Shown piece after piece: positions 16,231 to 24,400 of a stretch of 41,197 nt of DNA. Position 1 is the first letter of the stretch; each line of letters opens with the position of its first letter. The stretch lies in NCBI GenBank assembly GCA_014381305.1, contig JACNLW010000060.1:1-41197 (forward strand), read 5' to 3'. The notes beneath the pieces were generated by a model that was not told where the DNA came from, made no database searches, and was given only the letters and a program-made list of their open reading frames with translations. Source of the stretch: Planctomycetota bacterium. GTDB taxonomy: Bacteria > Planctomycetota > Phycisphaerae > Phycisphaerales > SM1A02. Made by a program: the position numbers and the translations under genes.

Positions 16231-16277
16231 AAATAAACTCACCCCCAGAAATAAACTCACCGGGGGTGAGTTTATTT
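16231..16277. repeat. Inverted-repeat element of family 2, locus 1 (likely bidirectional terminator)
   Basis: Built from the 16-nt unit AAATAAACTCACCCCC. One forward copy is at 16231-16246, a second, shorter forward copy at 16249-16261, and the reverse complement at 16262-16277. The second and third form a 13-bp perfect stem with a 3-nt loop; the first and third can form a 16-bp stem. It lies between convergent genes, and the stop of the DUF456 gene falls in its last bases. TTTATTT on each outer side gives a U-rich tail in both directions. Confidence 0.85.
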
Positions 16278-16812
16278 ATACAAAAGGTGTGATGACGAGG
16301 ATGCACCAACACACAGCGGCAACGCCGGTTTTGCCTAGCACGCCGAGGATGCGACCGATCGTTGCGCCAGATGCGGATTTGGCAATACCACCAACAGTGG
16401 CAGGATCTTTGCGTGTGCACTCCCCGATTACTGCACCCGCAAATGTGCCGATGACAGCGCCGATGAGCGTCCCAATAATTGGAATAGGGATTAGAGGTGT
16501 TAGGGCTATTCCGCCAACGATGCCTCCAATGATTGCACCGACCATACCGCGACGCGATCCCCCTCCAACTTTTACACCAAGGGCGCCCGCACCCATCTCC
16601 ATGATTTCTCCAATGATCGCAAGACCAAAACAAACGCCAAGCGTTGTCCAACCCCACGTTTCCCCATCCCCCCAATACGTGTCGAGCAACTCAATACCAA
16701 GGGCAATAGCGAGCATGATCCACGTGCCGGCAAGACCAAGCAAAGCGAGCAGTACGCAAACTGCCGCAATGAGGGCAAAAAGCACGATAATAATAATAGT
16801 AATCCAATCCAT
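16276..16812 (-). CDS. DUF456-type membrane protein
   Basis: 178 residues, nearly all hydrophobic with glycine-zipper repeats: MDWITIIIIVLFALIAAVCV, LLGLAGTWIMLAIALGIEL, GLAIIGEIMEMGAGALGVK, then GMVGAIIGGIVGGIALTPLI and IIGTLIGAVIGTFAGAVIGE. The order of features matches DUF456 proteins, whose role is unknown. An upstream in-frame extension exists, but the ATG at 16812 with GGAACC before it fits the family start. It is divergent from the next gene (31 bp between starts) and convergent with the secretion ATPase gene. Confidence 0.82.
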   Translation of the reverse strand: MDWITIIIIVLFALIAAVCVLLALLGLAGTWIMLAIALGIELLDTYWGDGETWGWTTLGVCFGLAIIGEIMEMGAGALGVKVGGGSRRGMVGAIIGGIVGGIALTPLIPIPIIGTLIGAVIGTFAGAVIGECTRKDPATVGGIAKSASGATIGRILGVLGKTGVAAVCWCILVITPFV

Positions 16813-16843
16813 AAGGTTCCTTACTTGATGGTTGGGAATAATT

Positions 16844-18541
16844 ATGCAACCATTGCACGTGATGGTACTCGCAACGATTCTACATTGTGCTTTGAGTGCA
16901 ACTTTTTTTGCCCCAGAAAATGCCGCTGATGCTTGGGGTGAGTTGTTCCTAGAAATGCAGGGCATAGAAATTCCACAAGGTGCGCAGAGTGATTGGACCA
17001 ATGTGGAGCAAGAACAATATGAACAACTTGCGCCCTTTCGCAAACGAATACAAGAAATAGCTGCAATGCCAACCTGTGATTGGGAACTTGACTATTCTCA
17101 GGGATTTGATTTAGAACTGCCACACTTAGGAAACATTCGCTCTGCAATGTTTCTCATGAGTTTTTCCATACAGGGCGATCTCGAAGCAGGGAATTATGAC
17201 AACGCGCTTTCTGGAATGGAAACAATTTTGGGCATTTCACAAGACGTAAATAATCAAAGGGCAGTTGTATGCTCTCTTGTAAGTTATTCCATGTTTGGAC
17301 CGGTTAAAGAAATGGTGTCGGTGATTGATGATGTACACGATGTTAGCAAATTGGAAGAATTTAAAAAGAATCTCGATAATCTTGACCAGTTTGATCCATT
17401 TGGTATTCGGGAAAGCCTTTCAAACGAACAACAATTTTTCGGAGATTGGTTGATCGACAAAGAAGTTGAAGACCTAGAAATAGGTGGTTTTATACATGAT
17501 GAATTCAGTTCTGATTTTGATATGGAGTTTGAAGTAGCGCGCTATGACGAAGCGATGGAGCGTCTAGTAGAAGTGTTCCAAATGACAGATGAATCACACG
17601 CAGTAAAGGCGATGGAAGTATTGCAAGAGGAAGTTTCCTCAGGAGAGTTTGGCGAACTAACAAAGGTGCTGTTTATATCAGGGAACAACTTATTAAAATC
17701 TGCGTTCCTTGCAACCAAAGATGTAAAAGAAATGCAATCATTAGTACAGCAGCGAATCGATATGCTTACTGCCCCAAATGCAGCTACATATTTTTTGCAA
17801 GCTGTTGACACATATTGTGCAATTGACGAAAAAGAACGGGTTGAAGCAATTCAAAAAGGGGAGTTTGAAATTATTGCACCGACACTTGTTTTACTTGAGA
17901 AAGCAGCAGAGATGCAGCCCGCGGAAATTACACTTTCAAACGACCTGCCAACACCAAACTGGCTTGCGCCTATTTATGCAATGACAATTGATGGTCTTGC
18001 GAGAGGAACCACAGGTGATTTTATAACCGCACTTCGTGTTGCTGGCCACCTGAGTCAACAAGAAAGACTCGCTTCTTCGGTAGCCGCATCGGTGATTGTT
18101 CAATCGGTGATTGACATGGTTCCAAAATTCTCTGAAGAAAATACGCCAAGAGTGCTTGAGGCAATACGCCGGATTCCTTCTGCAGACGCTTTTTTAATTC
18201 TTGCAACAACTGAGAACGAAAAAACGCGTTTTGAAGAGTGGTTTCGTACCCAAGAGGGTTGGGACCCAACCCCAATGGCGCTGCTTGCCGCAACGCTTAC
18301 GCTCGCAAAAGAAAATAAAATAGATTCATCGTGCGAAGATTGCTGGCTTAGACTGATTACAGACCTTGGTGTGCATGATGATGACACCATTGTGCTTGCT
18401 GCAGTGACCCAACATTTATCAGCAGTGCTTTTACATGCAGAGTTTGAAAACGAACAACTGTTTGTGCAGAAATTACGGCGTGCAAAAAACCAGTTGCCAA
18501 TGTTGCGAAGAAAATTGACTACTCCCCCCGCAAGGCGGTAA
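16844..18541 (+). CDS. Secreted helical protein of unknown function
   Basis: 565 residues. The start MQPLHVMVLATILHCALSATFF is a signal peptide. The mature protein is strongly acidic and almost entirely helical, with repeated short amphipathic helices (for example LEAGNYDNALSGMETILGIS, VARYDEAMERLVEVFQMTD, RGTTGDFITALRVAGHLSQQ). These suggest a TPR-like or armadillo-like scaffold in the periplasm. No catalytic motif is recognised. Similar long helical secreted proteins are common in planctomycetes, which is an inference from general knowledge. The 3' end overlaps the 3' end of mqnB on the other strand by 23 bp. Confidence 0.72.
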   Translation: MQPLHVMVLATILHCALSATFFAPENAADAWGELFLEMQGIEIPQGAQSDWTNVEQEQYEQLAPFRKRIQEIAAMPTCDWELDYSQGFDLELPHLGNIRSAMFLMSFSIQGDLEAGNYDNALSGMETILGISQDVNNQRAVVCSLVSYSMFGPVKEMVSVIDDVHDVSKLEEFKKNLDNLDQFDPFGIRESLSNEQQFFGDWLIDKEVEDLEIGGFIHDEFSSDFDMEFEVARYDEAMERLVEVFQMTDESHAVKAMEVLQEEVSSGEFGELTKVLFISGNNLLKSAFLATKDVKEMQSLVQQRIDMLTAPNAATYFLQAVDTYCAIDEKERVEAIQKGEFEIIAPTLVLLEKAAEMQPAEITLSNDLPTPNWLAPIYAMTIDGLARGTTGDFITALRVAGHLSQQERLASSVAASVIVQSVIDMVPKFSEENTPRVLEAIRRIPSADAFLILATTENEKTRFEEWFRTQEGWDPTPMALLAATLTLAKENKIDSSCEDCWLRLITDLGVHDDDTIVLAAVTQHLSAVLLHAEFENEQLFVQKLRRAKNQLPMLRRKLTTPPARR

Positions 18542-19157
18542 TTGCTTGACCTACGCTTTTTCCTAATATTTTTAATGCAAGTTCAAGATTCCACTGTTGG
18601 GAATCTCGATCGCCGGTTGTGTTAGAAATGACGCGTAATTCAATCGCCTTCGCGCCAAGGCGGTTCGCGGTGTGCACTACTGCGGCACCTTCCATTGCTT
18701 CGCAAAGACACCCAGTACGACTTTGAATGAGTGCAGCGTGTTCGTTTGTTCCACTGCAAGTTGCGACAGTTGCAATTCCACCCACTCGGCCGATGGATTG
18801 CAATCGTTCTTTCATCCAAGTGTCGACAGGAACTTCGTTATTTTCGAAGTTGCCGAGTGCAAAGCCCATTTCGTCAATTGTTTGAAAACCACTTGGGGAA
18901 ACAATACCCTCTTCGGCATACACGCACTTGTCTGCAATGACAACGTCTCCGATGTTCAAATTGCTATCTGGTAGCGCACCCGCAACGCCCGCGTTGATGA
19001 TCCATTCGAATGGTCCATCGGCAAGAATAGAAGTGGTTGTTGTAACTGCCGCGTTTGTTCGTCCAATACCACCAGCGACGACGAATGTCCCCTTTGGTTT
19101 TCCGACCGCATCTGCTTCGGCCTGTACTGCTGTTACGATGAGGATGCGGCGAGCCAT
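18519..19157 (-). CDS. mqnB: Futalosine hydrolase (MqnB-like nucleosidase)
   Basis: 212 residues of the MTA/SAH nucleosidase fold: ILIVTAVQAEADAV at the start, then INAGVAGALPDSNLNIGDVVIADKCVYAEEG. The catalytic-region phrase CEAMEGAAVVHTANRLG is followed by LRVISNTTGDRDSQQWNLELA, which resembles futalosine hydrolases rather than Pfs. MqnB splits futalosine or aminodeoxyfutalosine in the alternative menaquinone pathway. No other mqn gene is in the window. It is directly after hisS with no gap (stop and start adjacent). A general purine nucleosidase is the alternative. Confidence 0.8.
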   Translation of the reverse strand: MARRILIVTAVQAEADAVGKPKGTFVVAGGIGRTNAAVTTTTSILADGPFEWIINAGVAGALPDSNLNIGDVVIADKCVYAEEGIVSPSGFQTIDEMGFALGNFENNEVPVDTWMKERLQSIGRVGGIATVATCSGTNEHAALIQSRTGCLCEAMEGAAVVHTANRLGAKAIELRVISNTTGDRDSQQWNLELALKILGKSVGQAITALRGE

Positions 19158-20402
19158 TTATGATTTTAAATGTTCAATCAAATCTGCTCGTTGAAGCGTC
19201 ACTTGATCTTTTGTGCTTAAGTTTTTGACAACGTACTCACCGCGAGTAAACTCTTCACCAAGAATAACAGCAAATGTAGCTTTCGTTTTTGCTGCTTCAG
19301 TGAGTAGCTTCCCAACGTTTTTTGTTGTTTTGTAACTTCTTCTCGCGTGTAAGTTTGCGTTTCTTAAAAGTGAAACCGTTTCTGCAATTGCCGCATCGCC
19401 TTCTTCGCCAGCACTGACCACAAAAACATCGGGTGTTGGAAGGAGGTCGTTTCCATCTCCAAGCAATCCCTTGTCACGCAACACAAGCGAAAGAACAACG
19501 TCTCCCATTCCAAAACCAACAGCAGGTATAGAAGGTCCGCCAAACATCTCAACGAGTCCGTCGTATCGGCCGCCACCAGCAATTGCTCGTTCATTTCCAT
19601 TTGCTTCGTGAATTTCAAACACAATGCCTGTGTAGTACGCAAGCCCTCGAACAATACTAAAATCAAACTTGCACCATTCTGCGATGTCCCACTGTTTTAA
19701 CTCATGTTGAAGAGTCGCAAGATCTTCGTGCGATGCTTCTGTTTCATTGTCGAATGGTGTGAATACGCTCGGGTCAATTCCTGCTTCCTCAGCTTTTTCT
19801 ACAAAGATTTCAGCAGGCATTTTTTCCCGTTTGTCGAGCAATCCAAGTGCAACTTGTAGTTGCTCTTCTTTAAGTCCACCATCAAGTAACATTTTTGCAA
19901 CCACATCACGATGGCTAATACGTACAACAATATCATCAGATGTAAGACCTAAGTCTGCAAGTGCTCGAATTGCAGTTGCAATGACTTCTGCATCCGCAGA
20001 TGGTGAGTCAATGCCAAGCATGTCAACGTTCCACTGTTTAAACTCACGCAATCTTCCGCGTTGCGGTCGTTCAGCACGAAAGTGGCTTGGGATACCAAAC
20101 CACTTTGTAGGAACGGAAAGCGATCGACCCTTTGCAGCCGCCATCCTTGCAAGCGTTGGTGTAAATTCTGGGCGAAGTGCATAATCAGTATCTCCACCGG
20201 CTCGCCGAAAACTAAAGAGTTCGCTCACAATGCCTTCGCCACTTTTTACAGTGTAAAGATCAAGGTGTTCAAACATAGGACCTTCGATTTCATCGAACCC
20301 CGCGTTTATCGATGCATTCCGCCAAGCACTTTCAACATGCTGGATCGCAGCTAAATCGGCAGGGAAAAAATCACGAGTTCCTTTTGGTGATTGCCACGTC
20401 AT
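19158..20402 (-). CDS. hisS: Histidyl-tRNA synthetase
   Basis: Class II synthetase that charges tRNA-His. It opens with TWQSPKGTRDFFPADLAAIQ (the KGTRD motif). Motif 2 is seen around FGIPSHFRAERPQRGRLREFKQWNVDMLG. The HisA boxes are represented by VRGLAYYTGIVFEI, and motif 3 by AIAGGGRYDGLVEMFGG and IPAVGFGMG. The C-terminal anticodon-binding domain follows (VFVVSAGEEG onward). 414 residues is normal. It follows the mutase gene by only 6 bp and precedes mqnB, so the three form one minus-strand unit. Confidence 0.97.
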   Translation of the reverse strand: MTWQSPKGTRDFFPADLAAIQHVESAWRNASINAGFDEIEGPMFEHLDLYTVKSGEGIVSELFSFRRAGGDTDYALRPEFTPTLARMAAAKGRSLSVPTKWFGIPSHFRAERPQRGRLREFKQWNVDMLGIDSPSADAEVIATAIRALADLGLTSDDIVVRISHRDVVAKMLLDGGLKEEQLQVALGLLDKREKMPAEIFVEKAEEAGIDPSVFTPFDNETEASHEDLATLQHELKQWDIAEWCKFDFSIVRGLAYYTGIVFEIHEANGNERAIAGGGRYDGLVEMFGGPSIPAVGFGMGDVVLSLVLRDKGLLGDGNDLLPTPDVFVVSAGEEGDAAIAETVSLLRNANLHARRSYKTTKNVGKLLTEAAKTKATFAVILGEEFTRGEYVVKNLSTKDQVTLQRADLIEHLKS

Positions 20403-20408
20403 CTAAGA

Positions 20409-22034
20409 TTACCACTCGGGCCCGCCGCTGTACCTACCGAAGACATCTGCCATCGCTTGTACCATTTCTCCGAGTGTGCACCGAGCAAGCGAAGCATCAA
20501 CGAGCGATTGCATGACGTTTTCGTCATTGCGAGCAGCTTCTCGGATTGCATCAAGCGCTTGCAAAGCACAGTTGTTATCTCGAGTCTTCAACACTTTATC
20601 GAGTCGTTCACATTGCTGTGTTTCAACTGCGTGCGGAATTTGTAAGAGTTCAACTTGCGCATCTTCGTTTCCATCAGGATATGCATTGACACCCACGATG
20701 ATTCGATCGCCCGCTTCCATCTCTTGTCCAAATCGATAAGAAGCTTCGGCAATGGAGCGCCGGAAATATCCTTTGTGAATGCCTTGTACAACGCCTCCCA
20801 TGCCATCAACTTCGTTGATGATTTGATTTGCGTCTTCTTCCATTTGGTTGGTAAGCGATTCAACAAAATAACTTCCTGCAAGCGGATCAACCGTGCGGTG
20901 CACACCGGTTTCGTGTGCGAGAACTTGTTGTGTTCGAAGTGCAACGCGTACAGCAGTTTCTGTTGGAAGTCCTAGTGTTTCATCCATTGAATCTGTGTGG
21001 AGCGATTGACATCCTCCAAGAACACCAGCCATTGCTTGATATGCAACACGGACGATATTGTTCAATGGTTGTTGTTCGGTGAGTGAACACCCAGCTGTTT
21101 GTACATGTGTTCGCATAAGAAGGGATCGGTCGTTTTTTGCACCGAACCGATCGCGCATCGCGTGCGCCCAAATTCTTCTAGCTGCACGCAACTTGCAAAT
21201 TTCTTCAAAGAACTCATTATGACTGTTAAAAAAGAACGAGAGTCTTGGTGCAAACGAGTCAACATCAAGACCACGTTTCATGCACGCTTCAACATATTCC
21301 ATTCCGTCACGAAGTGTGAATGCAAGTTCTTGTGTTGCGGTTGAACCCGCTTCGCGAATGTGGTAACCACTGATCGAAACACTATTCCACCGCTTGGTGT
21401 TATTGGTTGCAAATTCAATGGTGTCAACGACGAGTTTTACAGAAGCTTCGGGTGGATAAATAAATTCGTTTTGGCTGTGAAACTCTTTGAGAATATCATT
21501 TTGTAATGTCCCGCCAAGTTTGTTCCAGTCAATGTCGCGCTCTGTTGCCATGGCGAGATACATCGCCCAAATGACACAAGCGGGGCCGTTGATGGTTTGG
21601 CTAACAGTAACCTCATCAATTGGAATGTCAGCGTAGAGCCTGTGCATGTCCTCGATGGTGTCTATGGCGACGCCGCATCGACCAACCTCACCAATTGAAA
21701 GGGGATCATTTGAATCACGCCCCATCAAAGTGGGCAAGTCAAATGCAGTGGAAAGTCCTGTGTTTGCTTTTGTGCCCTTTGCATTTTCGAGCAGATATTT
21801 AAACCTTGCGTTTGTATCGTCTGCTGAACCAAAGCCGGCAAATTGCCGCATCGTCCAAAGCCTAGAGCGGTACATTGTTTCATGAACACCCCTGGTGTAG
21901 GGAAATTCGCCCGGCTGCCCAATCGTGGGGTCTGTCTGACCACCAACTGGTTCGTAGAGCGGGTCAATAATGTAGCCAGAAAGCGATACAGCGTCTGGGT
22001 TATTTGCAGTTTTTACCTCTTTGGCAGTGGTCAT
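20409..22034 (-). CDS. Methylmalonyl-CoA mutase catalytic (alpha) subunit
   Basis: B12-dependent acyl-CoA mutase interconverting methylmalonyl-CoA and succinyl-CoA. Visible family blocks include GEFPYTRGVHETMYRSRLWTMRQFAGFG, GLSTAFDLPTLMGRDS, VSQTINGPACVIWAMYLA, WNSVSISGYHIREAG and LQSLHTDSMDE-type sequence. It ends at 541 residues without the cobalamin-binding DxHxxG domain, so that domain must be a separate protein, not seen here. Isobutyryl-CoA mutase-like specificity is possible. The carboxylase beta gene at 26861 would be its natural partner in propionate metabolism. The -10-like TACAAT lies at the edge of a family-2 repeat. Confidence 0.93.
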   Translation of the reverse strand: MTTAKEVKTANNPDAVSLSGYIIDPLYEPVGGQTDPTIGQPGEFPYTRGVHETMYRSRLWTMRQFAGFGSADDTNARFKYLLENAKGTKANTGLSTAFDLPTLMGRDSNDPLSIGEVGRCGVAIDTIEDMHRLYADIPIDEVTVSQTINGPACVIWAMYLAMATERDIDWNKLGGTLQNDILKEFHSQNEFIYPPEASVKLVVDTIEFATNNTKRWNSVSISGYHIREAGSTATQELAFTLRDGMEYVEACMKRGLDVDSFAPRLSFFFNSHNEFFEEICKLRAARRIWAHAMRDRFGAKNDRSLLMRTHVQTAGCSLTEQQPLNNIVRVAYQAMAGVLGGCQSLHTDSMDETLGLPTETAVRVALRTQQVLAHETGVHRTVDPLAGSYFVESLTNQMEEDANQIINEVDGMGGVVQGIHKGYFRRSIAEASYRFGQEMEAGDRIIVGVNAYPDGNEDAQVELLQIPHAVETQQCERLDKVLKTRDNNCALQALDAIREAARNDENVMQSLVDASLARCTLGEMVQAMADVFGRYSGGPEW

Positions 22035-22040
22035 AGCCGT

Positions 22041-22046
22041 ATTGTA
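22041..22046 (-). promoter_or_regulatory. -10-like hexamer for the mutase gene
   Basis: On the minus strand TACAAT ends 6 nt before the mutase ATG, with the family-2 repeat directly upstream. Any -35 element would lie inside the repeat; no good match is seen there. Confidence 0.4.
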
Positions 22047-22107
22047 ATAAACTCACCCCCAAATAAACTCACCCCCGGTGAGTTTATTTCCGGGGGTGAG
22101 TTTATTT
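22045..22107. repeat. Inverted-repeat element of family 2, locus 2
   Basis: Four copies of the AAATAAACTCACCCCC unit arranged forward, forward, reverse, reverse: 22045-22060, 22061-22076, 22077-22089 (shortened) and 22092-22107. The inner pair forms a stem with almost no loop, and the outer pair can stack around it. It lies 7 bp from the stop of the lipoprotein gene and 10 bp from the start of the mutase gene, both on the minus strand. Likely a terminator for the lipoprotein gene that also overlaps the mutase promoter region. Confidence 0.85.
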
Positions 22108-22114
22108 GGGGGTA

Positions 22115-22615
22115 TTACTGCTCATACCCGTCAACAGGATCATACACATCGATTTCGCCCCCTTCATTAGACCACCAATCAGGGTGATCCTCTGCGGTAT
22201 CAACCTGCATTGCAAGAGGTTCGCTTGGAATTGCATATTCGCTTGAAGGTCGAATTGCGATATCAAGGCGTCTTGACCATCGATTTGGAACAGTCATGGC
22301 ATTATTTAGCGCGCCCCAGCCGGTTCCAACGTCAAATACTTCCCATCGCATCAAATCTGGTGATTCAACAAGGTCATTTCCGCCATCAGTTTCAAAATCG
22401 ATGACAAGTTGTTTTCCGACTGGAATTTCCATGACAAAGATGTTTTCTCCACTTCGAGTATCAATCAATGTGATGGTTTTTGGAAATTCCTCGGTTGATT
22501 CCCATGTGGCAGCACTGTCGGGACCATTAAAAAACACATTCCCACCAGGAGAGTACATTTTGCAACCTGAAACAGTGACTGTTGATAGAACCGCAATAAT
22601 AAATAGATTTCGCAT
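22115..22615 (-). CDS. Predicted lipoprotein, function unknown
   Basis: About 166 residues. The chosen ATG opens MRNLFIIAVLSTVTVSGCKMY, a signal peptide with lipobox VSGC, so the mature cysteine is near residue 18. The rest is beta-rich and acidic (AATWESTEEFPKTITLIDTR, RWEVFDVGTGWGALNNAM) and ends YDPVDGYEQ. An upstream in-frame extension lacks the features of a real start. TACCAT at 22622-22627 ends 6 nt before the ATG on the minus strand. It is divergent from ispF with 49 bp between starts. No family is recognised. Confidence 0.78.
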   Translation of the reverse strand: MRNLFIIAVLSTVTVSGCKMYSPGGNVFFNGPDSAATWESTEEFPKTITLIDTRSGENIFVMEIPVGKQLVIDFETDGGNDLVESPDLMRWEVFDVGTGWGALNNAMTVPNRWSRRLDIAIRPSSEYAIPSEPLAMQVDTAEDHPDWWSNEGGEIDVYDPVDGYEQ

Positions 22616-22651
22616 GCGTCTATGGTACATCGGCAAATGCAGTCGGGGGGG

Positions 22652-22657
22652 TACAAT
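22652..22657 (+). promoter_or_regulatory. -10-like hexamer for ispF
   Basis: TACAAT ends 7 nt before the ispF ATG, directly after a G-run. Only ACAGTGT lies between, with no ribosome site. No convincing -35 is seen 16-18 nt upstream. Confidence 0.4.
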
Positions 22658-22664
22658 ACAGTGT

Positions 22665-23150
22665 ATGGAAACGAGAATTGGACATGGGTACGATCTGCAC
22701 CGCCTTGAACCCACCGGTGACAATGGTACATCTCTCATGGTTGGTGGTGTGGAGGTGCGATGTGGGCTTCAATCTATCGCACACAGCGATGGGGATGCTG
22801 TGATGCATGCTGTCACAGACGCGCTGCTTTCTGCGATTGGAGAGCCGGACATAGGTTCACTTTTTCCTGATACCGAACCCGAAAACGAAAATCGTGACTC
22901 AGGAGAGTTTTTACTCGAGGCAATGGATCGGGTAAATGCTGGCGGCTGGGCGATTTGCAACGTAGACATTACAGTGTTGTGCGATCAACCAAAAATGAAT
23001 TCAATTCGAGAACAAGTTTGCGAGAATATACGTAGGTATATTGTTGCCCCTGTAAACATCAAGGGAAAAACGCACGAAGGAACTGACAGCAGTGGGGCAA
23101 TTGAAGTGCACGTTGTCGCGTTGTTACAAAAAGGAAAGACACATGAGTAA
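22665..23150 (+). CDS. ispF: 2-C-methyl-D-erythritol 2,4-cyclodiphosphate synthase
   Basis: Enzyme of the MEP isoprenoid pathway that cyclises CDP-methylerythritol phosphate. The metal ligands Asp10 and His12 are in GHGYDLHRL and the third His in IAHSDGDAVMHAVTDALLSA. IGSLFPDTEPENENRDSGEFL and the C-terminal KGKTHEGTDSSGAIEVHVVALL match the family. At 161 residues it is complete, with a small insertion near DNGTS. An open frame extends upstream, but ATG 22665 matches the conserved N-terminus. The stop overlaps the next gene by 8 nt. Confidence 0.96.
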   Translation: METRIGHGYDLHRLEPTGDNGTSLMVGGVEVRCGLQSIAHSDGDAVMHAVTDALLSAIGEPDIGSLFPDTEPENENRDSGEFLLEAMDRVNAGGWAICNVDITVLCDQPKMNSIREQVCENIRRYIVAPVNIKGKTHEGTDSSGAIEVHVVALLQKGKTHE

Positions 23151-23649
23151 GGCACTTTGGCAACAAGCAACTGCGTTTGCAGGCGAGGCACACAAGCACC
23201 AAACAAGAAACGACGGGCGCCCGTATGTATCACATTGTTTTCGTGTTGCAATGACGGTAAATCTTGTGTTCGGTTTTGATGATCCAGAAGTTATTGCCGG
23301 CGCTTTGTTACACGACACGATTGAAGATTGTGATGTTGATTACGATGAAATTTTAGAAGAGTTTGGACGAAACGTTGCTGACTATGTTGCTGTGATGACA
23401 AAAGACATGCGAATGGAAGAGGAGTTCAGAGAAATTGCATACGACAAACAACTTGAAGATGGACCATGGCAAGGCAGACTGATTAAACTTGCTGACGTCT
23501 TCGATAACCTCACCGATACTTCTCCTGATAAACGAAAAAAGTTCATGTCAAAAGCTGACCGAATCCTTTTTCTTACTGAAACTGATGAACAATTACAAGA
23601 CGCACGGGAACAACTTCGAGAACTGATGAGTGAGTTGTCGCCGTGTTGA
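23143..23649 (+). CDS. SpoT/MESH1-like HD-domain hydrolase
   Basis: 168 residues of an HD phosphohydrolase of the RelA/SpoT type with no synthetase part. Visible: AGEAHKHQTRNDGRPYVSHC with His31, LLHDTIEDC with His57-Asp58 (the HD pair), and LIKLADVFDN with the late Asp near 121. These are the metal ligands and the layout of small alarmone hydrolases such as MESH1, which degrade (p)ppGpp. Substrate is inferred. The start follows AAGGAAAG and overlaps the ispF stop by 8 nt. It also overlaps the next gene. Confidence 0.85.
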   Translation: MSKALWQQATAFAGEAHKHQTRNDGRPYVSHCFRVAMTVNLVFGFDDPEVIAGALLHDTIEDCDVDYDEILEEFGRNVADYVAVMTKDMRMEEEFREIAYDKQLEDGPWQGRLIKLADVFDNLTDTSPDKRKKFMSKADRILFLTETDEQLQDAREQLRELMSELSPC

Positions 23650-24395
23650 TTCACTTTCTACTAACCTTAGTTATTTCTGCAATTTCACTGTGCCCAGAGG
23701 AGGGATCGCTGAGCGTCGAGGACGCACTTGATAAGATTGAATCTGTGCAACTAACATCGCTTACTGCGAATGTTTTTTACACACGAACAGACCCAATTCT
23801 CGATCGACGAGAAATACGAACAGGTCGTTTGCTCTTTCAGAAAAGAGAAGGGAAGCGTGAAGCAGCCATTTTGTTTGACACGCTCATTATTGGTCGACGC
23901 AGAGAAACAAAACAGAAGCATTACATTTTTTCTGGTCGTTGGATGGCAGAAGTTGATCATGATAAAAAACAATTCATTAAACGAGAACTTGTGAGTCCAG
24001 ATGAAGAAGACATCGACCCGTTCGAGTTAGGCAGTGGACCGATTCCACTGCCTATTGGACAATCAAAAAAATCAGTCTTAGATAAGTTTAATGTAACTCT
24101 TATTGAAAAACCAACAGAGGGCCCGCTTGCAAAACTAAGCGATGATGTTGTTGGTTTACATCTCGTTCCAAAAACAAATGACGAGTGGGAATATATCAAT
24201 TTGTTTTATGACAACGAAACATGGTTGCCAGTGGGGGTGGAAACTGTGGAGTTAGATGGCACAAAAAGAGTGAGCCGCCTTTCTAATATGCAGGCAGATG
24301 AACTGAACAGTGAAGACAAAGTGCTGCTTAATATTGAAACTCCTGATCCCAAAGAGTGGTCAATTGATGTGCAAGTGTTAAACAATACTAATTAA
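23643..24395 (+). CDS. Secreted LolA-like protein
   Basis: 250 residues from GTG 23643, which overlaps the preceding stop. The N-terminus MLIHFLLTLVISAISLC is a signal peptide. The mature region begins SVEDALDKIESVQLTSLTANVFYTR and continues with RTGRLLFQKREGKREAAILF, IFSGRWMAEVDHDKKQFIKREL and NLFYDNETWLPVGVETVELDGT. This succession of half-barrel strands is characteristic of LolA/LolB-like lipoprotein-carrier folds found in many secreted planctomycete proteins. True lipoprotein transfer is not shown. The stop is 5 bp from that of the convergent gene. Confidence 0.7.
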   Translation: MLIHFLLTLVISAISLCPEEGSLSVEDALDKIESVQLTSLTANVFYTRTDPILDRREIRTGRLLFQKREGKREAAILFDTLIIGRRRETKQKHYIFSGRWMAEVDHDKKQFIKRELVSPDEEDIDPFELGSGPIPLPIGQSKKSVLDKFNVTLIEKPTEGPLAKLSDDVVGLHLVPKTNDEWEYINLFYDNETWLPVGVETVELDGTKRVSRLSNMQADELNSEDKVLLNIETPDPKEWSIDVQVLNNTN

Positions 24396-24400
24396 CTTAT

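Noticed and set aside
16091-16828. 245-residue plus-strand ORF
   Set aside because: It is antisense to the DUF456 gene; its Pro/Met-rich sequence mirrors the glycine-rich membrane protein on the other strand.
22296-22664. N-terminal extension of ispF
   Set aside because: It runs antisense through the lipoprotein gene; the conserved IspF start is at 22665.
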